10,397 nt of DNA from an uncultured Flammeovirgaceae bacterium (GTDB lineage Bacteria > Bacteroidota > Bacteroidia > Cytophagales > Cyclobacteriaceae): positions 1-10,397 of the forward strand of contig CAKZPJ010000546.1 in the NCBI GenBank assembly GCA_937138955.1, given 5' to 3'. A model generated the notes under the pieces. That model was not told the DNA's origin. It searched no databases and saw nothing but the letters and a program-made list of their open reading frames with translations. Shown piece after piece: positions 1 through 6,453 of the stretch (within the stretch, counting starts at the first letter, position 1; each line of letters begins with the position of its first letter). The translations under genes and the position numbers were made by a program.

Positions 1-41
1 AAATCAAGGCGAAATAAATAGTTAAAAACAACCCGACAATA

Positions 42-1055
42 ATGAAACATCTAAAAATCATATTGTTCCTTACCTCATTTAGCTTAGCGCTTTTATTGGC
101 TTCGTGTGAGATGGAGGACATTGGTTTACTCAGAAAATTGGTAGATGATCGCTGGGTTTCACAGAAAACGGGTACCGATAGCCCAATCCGGGATATATCT
201 TTTGTGGACAACCGCCAGGGCTGGGCGTTGGGGTACGAAACAATACTTCGCACGCAAAATGGGGGTGAAACTTGGGAGAAACTTTCCCCTCCGGGATTTG
301 TACCCGGAGGAACTATTTATTTTTCCGATGCCTCTAACGGTTGGGTAAACGCTGTTGACCAAGGCCTACTGAAAACTACCGATGGGGGAAATACCTGGTC
401 AACTATATCGGTCAACAGCTATATCAGACAATTTTTCCCACTAAACGCTCAAATAGCTTGGGCAGTCACGACTGACCAAACCATACTAAAAACCGAAGAT
501 GGTGGGGAAACTTGGGACGAATATGAGTTTTTGTACAATGTTGCCGCTATGCAGTTTATTAATGAGCAAGTAGGTTGGGCCGCCGGCTATGGCAACGAAA
601 TACTGAAAACAGAAGACGGAGGTAGAACGTGGATAGATCAATCTTTCAAGGGGCAGGGGGGGCAGATAGAAATCAACGATTTCCAGGATGCCTTTTTTCT
701 GGATGAAATTACGGGATGGATTATTGGCAATGGGCCTGGAACCGGAAATCAAATAGGTAGTTATCTGCTCAAAACCACCGACGGAGGACAGACTTGGCAC
801 AGCCAGCTATTAGGAAGTAATTCTTATCCACCCTTAGCACAAGATATACACTTTGTAGATAGTCAAACTGGGTATATTGTAGGCAATGAAAATGAGCGGG
901 GAGTTATTCTTAGTACAACGGATGGGGGGCAAACCTGGGCTAAAGAACAGCTCCTCACTAGCAAAGAACTGTGTTGCTTGTACGTTTCAAATGAGCAAGA
1001 AATCTGGGTAGCCGGCGATGAAGGAGCTATGTTTTATAGTGAAAAAGAGCAGTAG
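42..1055 (+). CDS. Ycf48/BNR-repeat beta-propeller lipoprotein
   Basis: This 337-residue protein is predicted to be an exported, lipid-anchored beta-propeller. It opens with a short basic n-region, a hydrophobic stretch and a lipobox LASC, so Cys22 would be acylated. The mature part carries six copies of an Asp-box-like motif of the form K/R/S-T-x-D/N-G-G-x-T-W, ending near residues 78, 119, 158, 197, 252 and 299. These alternate with G-W motifs (60-61, 100-101, 178-179, 225-226), the pattern of Ycf48 (photosystem II assembly factor-like) and BNR/sialidase-type repeats. A degenerate last blade (VAGDEGAMFYSE) closes the protein. No photosynthesis genes are nearby, and in Bacteroidota such propellers are generic surface or periplasmic proteins, so no enzymatic role is assigned. 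It leads a run of five envelope genes on this strand. Fold confidence is high; function is unknown. Confidence 0.88.
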   Translation: MKHLKIILFLTSFSLALLLASCEMEDIGLLRKLVDDRWVSQKTGTDSPIRDISFVDNRQGWALGYETILRTQNGGETWEKLSPPGFVPGGTIYFSDASNGWVNAVDQGLLKTTDGGNTWSTISVNSYIRQFFPLNAQIAWAVTTDQTILKTEDGGETWDEYEFLYNVAAMQFINEQVGWAAGYGNEILKTEDGGRTWIDQSFKGQGGQIEINDFQDAFFLDEITGWIIGNGPGTGNQIGSYLLKTTDGGQTWHSQLLGSNSYPPLAQDIHFVDSQTGYIVGNENERGVILSTTDGGQTWAKEQLLTSKELCCLYVSNEQEIWVAGDEGAMFYSEKEQ

Positions 1056-1060
1056 CACCT

Positions 1061-1090
1061 AAAAGTAATTTCCACTTTTGCTTGAAAAGC
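1061..1090 (+). repeat. Two small adjacent inverted repeats between envelope genes
   Basis: The 42-bp gap after the propeller gene contains AAAAGT (1061-1066) and its complement ACTTTT (1074-1079) around a 7-base loop. GCTT-GAA-AAGC (1080-1090) follows immediately. Both hairpins are short and there is no T-run after them, so this is not a convincing intrinsic terminator. The segment CACTTTTG (1073-1080) also resembles the Bacteroidota -7 promoter element TAnnTTTG with one mismatch in the TA, but I see no matching TTG-type -33 box at the right distance. It could be a weak attenuator, part of a promoter, or chance. Confidence 0.2.
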
Positions 1091-1097
1091 ACAAACC

Positions 1098-1604
1098 ATG
1101 AAAACGCTAATTCTCACAATTTTAATAACATCCTTCTTCTTCCTACCGAGCAGATTTAATCCGGTTACTGCTCAAGGAGATACTACTGAGGCTCCGTCAG
1201 ACTTTAGCCGAACTAGTTTTTTTCTAGAATTAGGTGGTAATGCTTTATCGTACTCCTTAAATGTTGATCATTTTGTCAGTAGACAGATTTCTCTCAGAGC
1301 TGGTATTTCAGTGAACCCTAGCTTTTTCTCTACGATAGTGGTAGCCCCAATTATGGTTAATTATTTGGCTGGCCAGAACAATCATTTTCTAGAATTAGGA
1401 ATCGGTGTACTGTTGGGTAGTGCAGTTACATCTACTGAAACTGGGGGAGGAGGTTTATTGCCTGCTATGACTATTGGGTATCGGTGGCAACCAACCTACG
1501 GAGGCTTTCTATTTCGAGCTGGCTTCACTCCAATCATTATTCCTTCAGAAGTTAATTTTTTTGAACCCCGGGGCGGAATAAGTGTGGGGTATACCTTTAG
1601 ATAG
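1098..1604 (+). CDS. Small secreted beta-barrel-like protein, paralogue 1
   Basis: This is a 168-residue protein of a conserved Bacteroidota hypothetical family. The first 25 residues form a signal peptide (MKTLIL, hydrophobic core, then PVTA before QGD), with no lipobox cysteine, so it is probably cut by signal peptidase I. The mature part is rich in alternating hydrophobic/polar and Gly/aromatic residues and ends in G-Y-T-F-R, as expected of amphipathic strands of an outer-membrane barrel. Landmarks are FFLELGGN (41-48), VNYL (87-90), FLFRAGFTP (137-145) and FEPRGG (155-160). The same landmarks occur in the same order in the next gene, 30 bp downstream, so the two are tandem paralogues. Outer-membrane location is inferred from composition and the C-terminus. 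I cannot name a substrate or pathway. Confidence 0.8.
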   Translation: MKTLILTILITSFFFLPSRFNPVTAQGDTTEAPSDFSRTSFFLELGGNALSYSLNVDHFVSRQISLRAGISVNPSFFSTIVVAPIMVNYLAGQNNHFLELGIGVLLGSAVTSTETGGGGLLPAMTIGYRWQPTYGGFLFRAGFTPIIIPSEVNFFEPRGGISVGYTFR

Positions 1605-1634
1605 ACTTTCTATTGTTTAGATAATACGAATAAC

Positions 1635-2126
1635 GTGGAGAACATAACAAAATACATACTCCTTATTTCACTAGCTGCTTTTGGTATTACTGCGGTAACC
1701 ATTACTTCAAGTTTGGCTCAAGAAATTGCCCGAGAGAACTCTCAAAATACTAAAAGGCATAGTATTTTCTTAGAACTAGCTGGTAACGGGGGTTTCTATT
1801 CACTAAACTATTCCTACAATATTACCCAGCGTCTCTCGGCCAGAATAGGAGCCGAAGTATTTCCACCCGCCTGGGTTGAGGAAAGTAAGACTGTGATGGG
1901 AATTCCAATTCTGGTAAACTACCAGTTGATCCGCATCAGAAACCACCATATGATTGCTGGAATTGGTACCTTACTCGCTACGAACGGAGTAAGCTCATTG
2001 ACCGGAGCATTCGCTTACGAACTTCACGTGGATAACCGAGCAATGCTACGGTTGGGCTTCACTCCTCATCTTTTAGAAGGAAATTTTGAACCCTGGGCGG
2101 GTCTGGGAGTAGGTTTTATTTTTTAA
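1635..2126 (+). CDS. Small secreted beta-barrel-like protein, paralogue 2
   Basis: This 163-residue protein is the diverged tandem copy of the gene just upstream. The start is GTG: no ATG lies in frame before the signal peptide, and none of the codons between the previous in-frame stop (1602-1604) and 1635 is a common start. A signal peptide spans about residues 1-28 (hydrophobic core, SLA before QE). Shared landmarks are IFLELAGN (44-51), YSLN (55-58), LVNY (93-96), GIGTLLAT (109-116), LRLGFTP (138-144) and FEPWAG (151-156), and it ends in G-F-I-F, a barrel-like C-terminal aromatic. The 30-bp spacing suggests cotranscription with paralogue 1. The copies agree mainly at these motifs, so the duplication is old. 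Location in the outer membrane is inferred; function is unknown. Confidence 0.78.
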   Translation: MENITKYILLISLAAFGITAVTITSSLAQEIARENSQNTKRHSIFLELAGNGGFYSLNYSYNITQRLSARIGAEVFPPAWVEESKTVMGIPILVNYQLIRIRNHHMIAGIGTLLATNGVSSLTGAFAYELHVDNRAMLRLGFTPHLLEGNFEPWAGLGVGFIF

Positions 2127-2191
2127 ATATCAGTCAGTAGATCTCTGAAATCCCATTTATTGAAAATTCAGTTTCTAACAGATTTTACAAT

Positions 2192-3844
2192 ATGTTGAAT
2201 AACAATCAAAGCAATCACCTGGTCGGTTTTGCATTTAGGCTTTCAAACACTAACCGATGGATGATTTCGCTACTACTGCTGTCATTTCTTTTTCTGGTTC
2301 AATCCTGTGGGCCATATTATTTCCGAGAGCATTTCAGGGATGCCAACGATTTGCTTCAATATACAGGAAACGTACCCACTAAGCTTTATCTTAAGGCTCA
2401 CCTCCGAGACGGGCAAGTTTATATTCTAACCGATACTTGGGCGATAGATACTGTTCAGCACCAGGTTACCGGACAGGGAAGGCTATACGATGTTAACCGC
2501 CGTCTGGTCAATTCCGGCCCGGTAAGTGTCCCAATTGATAGTGTAGTGATTTTTGAGACTAATAAAAGTCTGGATAAAGTCGAAAACGAACCTATTGCCG
2601 GGCTCAGTATACTGGCAGGCTTAGACGCAATTTTAGGGGTAATATGTATTACTAACCCCAAAACATGCTTCGGTTCTTGCCCTACCTTTTACATCAACGA
2701 AGAAGATAATTTCCACTTTGCCAACGCAGAAGGATTTTCTCAGGCTATATCTCCATCCCTGGAGTATGCCGATATAGATGCTCTTCATTATTCATCAGAA
2801 GGGGTAGATAGCTTCTCGATTATTATGAAAAACGAAGCCCTGGAAACTCATTCTGTTAACCAAGTCAAACTTTTGGCGATACCCCGCGCCGAAGATGAGC
2901 GGATTTATCATTCTCCCAACGATCTGTTTTACCGTTGTGACCGGGAAGTTCAGTTTGGCCAGGCTACCGCTGAGGAAGGTGATATTACAGGCTTATTAGC
3001 AGAAACTGATCGGATTGAAAGGTTTAGCCTGGCTGATGAAACTAACTTAAGCACGAAAGAAGAGATTCATCTTACCTTTGATCCTTCTACCGATGCCGAT
3101 GCTCTTGGTCTGCTGATCAGTTTTCGGCAAACCCAAATGACCACCTACCTCTTTTATTCCGCCATGGATTATATGGGCGGTAGTGTTTCGGATATGTTTG
3201 CCGAGTTAGAAAGAGATAATAATCCCCAAGAATTGCTGGAAAACAGCATAAAGGGAGAGCTTGGGGGAATTGATGTTCATATTTGGAACAAGGATGCCCA
3301 ACGCTGGGAACTACAGGGTACGCTAAATGAAAGCGGGCCGATTGCCTTCGGACATCAGATCCTACCATTGAGTGCTAAGGTTTCTGGTCGGGAGCTGAAG
3401 GTGAAGTTAGTGCTGAATAAAGGGCTGTGGCGTATTGATCGAGTAGCACTGACTGGTATTCGAGAAGTAGTGGAACCTGACATCCTCGAGCCGAGTGAAG
3501 CCCTGAATAAAGGCACGATCGACCCCGATGCTCTGAAGCAGATTAGAAATCCCGAAGAATATCTAGTCTCTATGCCAGGCAGTACTTACCGATTTAGCTT
3601 CGTTCTACCGGAGAAAGAAAAGAATTACGAATTGTTTCTTCAATCGCAAGGCTACTATTTGGAATGGATGCGGGAAAGTTGGCTTAGGGAAAAAAATTTG
3701 CTAAAGCTTAACCAATTGCTAAATCATCCCAGAAGATATCTGAAAGCAGAAACAAAAGCCTATAAGAAGCAGGAAAAGTATATGGAAGAAGCGTTTTGGA
3801 ATTCTAGAATTGACACCAAATCATTTTCCTATTATGAAAACTAA
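2192..3844 (+). CDS. Large lipoprotein with CFGSCP motif, function unknown
   Basis: This 550-residue protein is not one I can assign to a named family. A hydrophobic stretch and lipobox LVQSC place the lipidated cysteine at residue 39. The start at 2192 gives a long n-region containing arginines. An alternative ATG at 2261 would give a 16-residue signal lacking positive charge, so I keep the upstream start, with moderate certainty. Residues about 60-130 look like a small beta domain (KLYLKAHLRDGQVYIL onward), followed by a hydrophobic segment (136-154) and then the motif CFGSCPTFY (C159, C163). This pair could form a disulfide after export. The middle (about 285-425) is beta-rich; the C-terminus (about 475-535) is helical and highly charged (EWMRESW, KKQEKYMEE). 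It overlaps the next gene by 11 bp, so the two are probably translationally coupled. Probable site: periplasmic face of a membrane. Confidence 0.75.
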   Translation: MLNNNQSNHLVGFAFRLSNTNRWMISLLLLSFLFLVQSCGPYYFREHFRDANDLLQYTGNVPTKLYLKAHLRDGQVYILTDTWAIDTVQHQVTGQGRLYDVNRRLVNSGPVSVPIDSVVIFETNKSLDKVENEPIAGLSILAGLDAILGVICITNPKTCFGSCPTFYINEEDNFHFANAEGFSQAISPSLEYADIDALHYSSEGVDSFSIIMKNEALETHSVNQVKLLAIPRAEDERIYHSPNDLFYRCDREVQFGQATAEEGDITGLLAETDRIERFSLADETNLSTKEEIHLTFDPSTDADALGLLISFRQTQMTTYLFYSAMDYMGGSVSDMFAELERDNNPQELLENSIKGELGGIDVHIWNKDAQRWELQGTLNESGPIAFGHQILPLSAKVSGRELKVKLVLNKGLWRIDRVALTGIREVVEPDILEPSEALNKGTIDPDALKQIRNPEEYLVSMPGSTYRFSFVLPEKEKNYELFLQSQGYYLEWMRESWLREKNLLKLNQLLNHPRRYLKAETKAYKKQEKYMEEAFWNSRIDTKSFSYYEN

Positions 3845-4337
3845 GTGGGTAATATTAGTACTACTATTGTCCTTTATTGTAAGTGTTTGTGCCCCTCCCC
3901 GCTATGTTCCCAAGCCATCGCAGATTGGACTCAACTATCGGGGGGCATATATCATAATTCAGCGTAGCAAATCGGACGGTCGGACCGTTAACGGCGAACT
4001 TATTGCGGTAGAGCCTAAAGAAATCATCGTATTGACTGGGAATGAACCGAATAGAAGAGTCGTAGCAATCAGTATAGATCATGTAAAAAAATATAAGCTC
4101 AAATACGCTGCGTCAACTAAATTTGATTGGGCAATACCAGTCTTTAGTTTATTCACCATATCGCACGGATGGTACTTGTTTCTTACGATGCCAATAAATA
4201 TTGCAACTACTTCATTAATCGCCGGAAGCTCTCGTTTTAACTATCGGGAGAAAGATCTGCCGATTGATCGGCTCCACATGTTTGCTCGGTTTCCTCAGGG
4301 AATACCGGATGGTGTTGATGTGAACAGCCTTCAATGA
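3834..4337 (+). CDS. Small lipoprotein with C-terminal hydrophobic region, function unknown
   Basis: With the start at 3834 this is a 167-residue protein. I prefer that ATG over one 24 bp upstream because it gives a compact lipoprotein signal: MKTKW, a hydrophobic core and lipobox VSVC, with lipidated Cys19. The start lies inside the last codons of the upstream lipoprotein gene (ATG overlapping by 11 bp), indicating coupling. Residues about 36-90 form a predicted beta domain with a DGRTVNGELIAVEPKEII segment followed by VVAISIDHVKKYKL. A hydrophobic region at about 98-130 (WAIPVFSLF, GWYLFLTMP, IATTSLIAG) could be one or two membrane-associated segments. The order small beta domain then hydrophobic segment mirrors residues 60-154 of the upstream lipoprotein. 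No catalytic motif is visible, and I cannot name a function. Confidence 0.72.
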   Translation: MKTKWVILVLLLSFIVSVCAPPRYVPKPSQIGLNYRGAYIIIQRSKSDGRTVNGELIAVEPKEIIVLTGNEPNRRVVAISIDHVKKYKLKYAASTKFDWAIPVFSLFTISHGWYLFLTMPINIATTSLIAGSSRFNYREKDLPIDRLHMFARFPQGIPDGVDVNSLQ

Positions 4338-4447
4338 TTTTATTAGCTTTTGGCTCTAGGCGACAAATTGGGGGGTATTTATGAAATAATAAATGTATTT
4401 AATTGAAAATCAGTAGCATACAGGATGATGTCGGTTGCTAATTTACG

Positions 4448-5644
4448 TCATAAAGATATTTCCTTACTCTTCTCAATCGCCTGAAGTATATCGTTTTGAA
4501 TATCTTCTAAATGCTCTAAGCCTACCGAAACCCGAATCAGACTGGGAGTGATCCCCACGCGGGCTTGTTCTTCCTCGGATAGTTTGGAATGGGTAGTAGA
4601 GGCCGGGTGAGTGCAGATGCTGCGGGAATCACCTAGGTTCGCAGTGAATGATAACATCTCCAGTGCGTCAAGGAATCGTCTTCCCCGGTCAAGTCCTCCT
4701 TTCAATTCAAACGTAAGCAGTCCTCCGCCCATCCGCATCTGCCGCTGGGCTAGTTCATACTGTGGGTGCGAACGAAGAAAGGGATATTTTACACTGACTA
4801 CCTCAATTTGTTCTTCCAGAAACTGAGCTAAACTTAATGCACTCTGACAGTGCCGTTCCATACGTACTGATAGGGTTTCCAGACTTTTGGATAGAATCCA
4901 GCCGTGGAAGGGCGACATAGCCGGGCCGGTATGTCGGGCCAGAAAGCGTACCTCATCAATCGCTTCTTTTTTACCTAATACTGCACCACCAATAGCGCGC
5001 CCCTGCCCATCAATAAATTTCGTAGCCGAATGGGTCACCAAATCGGCTCCCCAATCAGTCGGGTTCTGCAAGTAAGGGGTGGCAAAGCAATTATCCACAT
5101 TGAAAAGTAGCCCATGCTGTTTTGCTAACTTTCCCAGTGCTTCCAAATCCAGTAAATCTAACCCCGGATTGGAAGGAGTTTCCACAAAAATCATTTTAGT
5201 AGTAGGCTGAATAGCCTCTTCCCACGTACTTAGATCGGCATGAATATCCACGTAGGTATGACTGATATTCCATCTTGGAAGCAAACCCGTCAGAATTTGG
5301 TGGGTAGAGCCAAACAGTGAGCGGGAAGCTACTACATGGTCACCGGCTTTAAGGAAAGAGGCAATACTAATGAACATGGCAGCCATTCCCGATGCGGTGG
5401 CTATTCCGGCTTCGGTATTTTCCAGCAAGCAGAGCTTCTGGATAAACTCATCATTGTTTGGGTTAGAAAAGCGGGAGTAGATATTTCCGTCTAGTTCGTT
5501 GGCGAATAATGCTCGGGCCTGTTCAGCATCGTCGAATACAAAACTGGAGGTAGCAAAAATTGGTACACTGTGTTCCCGGTGCTGGCTACGCTCCGCTTGA
5601 GCGCGGATAGCGTTAGTTTCGAAGTGATATTTCTTATCGGGCAT
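4448..5644 (-). CDS. metZ: PLP-dependent trans-sulfuration enzyme, probable O-succinylhomoserine sulfhydrylase
   Basis: This 398-residue cytosolic enzyme belongs to the Cys/Met metabolism PLP family, at normal full length. The family motifs are present: Y56-x-R58 (phosphate contact from the partner subunit), SGMAA (85-89), D184 in VDNCFATP (pairs with the PLP nitrogen), SATK with the Schiff-base lysine K209, and R371 in RVSVGLEH (substrate carboxylate). The stretch FIDGQGRAIGG after the lysine is characteristic of MetZ-type O-succinylhomoserine sulfhydrylases, which join activated homoserine and sulfide to give homocysteine for methionine synthesis. An O-acetylhomoserine substrate, or cystathionine gamma-synthase/lyase activity, cannot be excluded from sequence alone. 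It starts 6 bp after the OsmC-like gene, so the two form an operon with the OsmC gene first. No SAM riboswitch is recognisable upstream; the available leader before the operon is only 70 bp. Confidence 0.93.
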   Translation of the reverse strand: MPDKKYHFETNAIRAQAERSQHREHSVPIFATSSFVFDDAEQARALFANELDGNIYSRFSNPNNDEFIQKLCLLENTEAGIATASGMAAMFISIASFLKAGDHVVASRSLFGSTHQILTGLLPRWNISHTYVDIHADLSTWEEAIQPTTKMIFVETPSNPGLDLLDLEALGKLAKQHGLLFNVDNCFATPYLQNPTDWGADLVTHSATKFIDGQGRAIGGAVLGKKEAIDEVRFLARHTGPAMSPFHGWILSKSLETLSVRMERHCQSALSLAQFLEEQIEVVSVKYPFLRSHPQYELAQRQMRMGGGLLTFELKGGLDRGRRFLDALEMLSFTANLGDSRSICTHPASTTHSKLSEEEQARVGITPSLIRVSVGLEHLEDIQNDILQAIEKSKEISL

Positions 5645-5650
5645 TTGATT

Positions 5651-6073
5651 TCAGGAACTGGGATGAATTTTGAAAGAATAGGTAATCTTGGCGGTTTTTT
5701 CTAGAGTTTTAGTCACTGAGCAGTACTGCTCCATCGAGAGATCAATCGCTCGCTTTACTTTGTCTTCGTCTAAATCACCGTATAAATCAAAAGTAACATG
5801 AATTTCAGTAAATATAGCAGGCACCTTTCCTTCTTCACGGGTTCCATCTAAGGTAAACTGGATATCTTCCAGGGGTTGTCGTTGTTTTTTAAGAATACTA
5901 ATAACATCCATCGCGCTACAGCCGCCTAAAGAAGTAAGTAGTACTTGCATAGGTCGCATTGCTAAGTCCTTACCACCTACATCGGGCGAGCCATCCATTT
6001 GCAGGGTAAGTCCCGCTTCATTGGTGGCTTCTAAGTAGGTAGCATCATTCAACCGCTTTATTTTAATTTGCAT
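5651..6073 (-). CDS. OsmC family protein, YhfA-like
   Basis: This 140-residue protein is a full-length OsmC/Ohr-fold protein. The two family cysteines are present: C52 in GGCSAMDV and C118 in EQYCSVTKTL. In characterised Ohr and OsmC proteins this pair reduces organic hydroperoxides using thiols. The details fit the YhfA branch better than Ohr or classical OsmC: the N-terminal layout with LQMDGSPDVGG, then RPMQVLLTSLGGCSAMDVISILKK spaced as in E. coli YhfA, and the C-terminal LEKTAKITYSF. The YhfA branch has no firmly established substrate, so peroxidase activity is only the family expectation. It is the first gene of a two-gene operon with the MetZ-like enzyme 6 bp downstream, suggesting a link to sulfur or thiol metabolism. 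It is transcribed divergently from a rhodanese gene 70 bp away. Confidence 0.92.
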   Translation of the reverse strand: MQIKIKRLNDATYLEATNEAGLTLQMDGSPDVGGKDLAMRPMQVLLTSLGGCSAMDVISILKKQRQPLEDIQFTLDGTREEGKVPAIFTEIHVTFDLYGDLDEDKVKRAIDLSMEQYCSVTKTLEKTAKITYSFKIHPSS

Positions 6074-6143
6074 TCGGGTTGGTTATTGGTGAAATTTTTA
6101 AAAAATTGATGGTCAAATTAGTAGTAATCACTGCAAAACGAAA
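6074..6143. promoter_or_regulatory. Divergent intergenic region with AT-rich near-palindrome
   Basis: These 70 bp separate the divergent OsmC-like and rhodanese genes, so promoters for both directions should lie here. A near-palindromic A/T tract (A3 T5 A6 T2, 6092-6107) sits in the middle. On the minus strand TTTGACC (complement of 6111-6117) could serve as an upstream promoter box; on the plus strand TTG occurs at 6106-6108. I do not find a good TAnnTTTG -7 element at the expected spacing in either direction, so exact promoter positions are not assigned. Neither start is preceded by a clear Shine-Dalgarno sequence, as is usual in Bacteroidota. Confidence 0.35.
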
Positions 6144-6452
6144 ATGAATATGAAAGAAATTACCGTAGAAGAACTTAAAGCCATGCAGGAAGCGGGCGAG
6201 GAGTTTCAGCTAATTGATGTGAGAGAGCCGCACGAGTACGAAGAGGCTAATCTAGGCGGAGAGCTTATTCCGCTAGGACAGCTACCGGAACACGTAGATG
6301 AGGTAAAAAAAGACCAAAAAGTGATTATGCAGTGTCGTAGCGGTAGTCGCAGTGCCAACGCGGTAAAATACCTGGAAGGTAATTATGACTTTAGCAACCT
6401 ATACAACCTAAAAGGAGGAATATTGGCCTATCAGGCGATGGAGAATCAATAA
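6144..6452 (+). CDS. Single-domain rhodanese-like protein
   Basis: This 102-residue protein is one complete rhodanese homology domain with no signal peptide, so it should be cytosolic. It shows the CH2A-like LIDVREPHEYE motif (D25, R27, E28) and the active-site loop C64-R-S-G-S-R, followed by SANAVKYL, and ends in the usual L-K-G-G-I-x-A-Y element. C64 would carry a persulfide; a six-residue loop of this type is typical of sulfurtransferases of the GlpE/PspE size class rather than phosphatases. An in-frame ATG two codons later (6150) is an equally plausible start. It is divergent from the OsmC-like/metZ operon, which hints at a shared role in handling sulfane sulfur, though donor and acceptor are unknown. 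Its stop codon lies 1 bp from the stop of the convergent tamB gene. Confidence 0.93.
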   Translation: MNMKEITVEELKAMQEAGEEFQLIDVREPHEYEEANLGGELIPLGQLPEHVDEVKKDQKVIMQCRSGSRSANAVKYLEGNYDFSNLYNLKGGILAYQAMENQ

Positions 6453-6453
6453 T

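Noticed and set aside
486..800. A 104-codon minus-strand frame opposite the propeller gene.
   Set aside because: The repeated Asp-box motifs prove that the plus strand is coding here; the antisense frame is a by-product of the repeat codons.
4338..4447. Possible bidirectional terminator between the convergent small lipoprotein and metZ genes: ATTTAT/ATAAAT (4377-4394) and TAGCA/TGCTA (4414-4440).
   Set aside because: The first stem is all A/T and the second is 5 bp with a 17-base loop; neither has a proper GC-rich stem with a T-run, so no terminator is called.
6074..6143. SAM riboswitch or other methionine-responsive leader upstream of the OsmC-like/metZ operon.
   Set aside because: The leader space is at most 70 bp, AT-rich and without the helices or conserved core of a SAM riboswitch.
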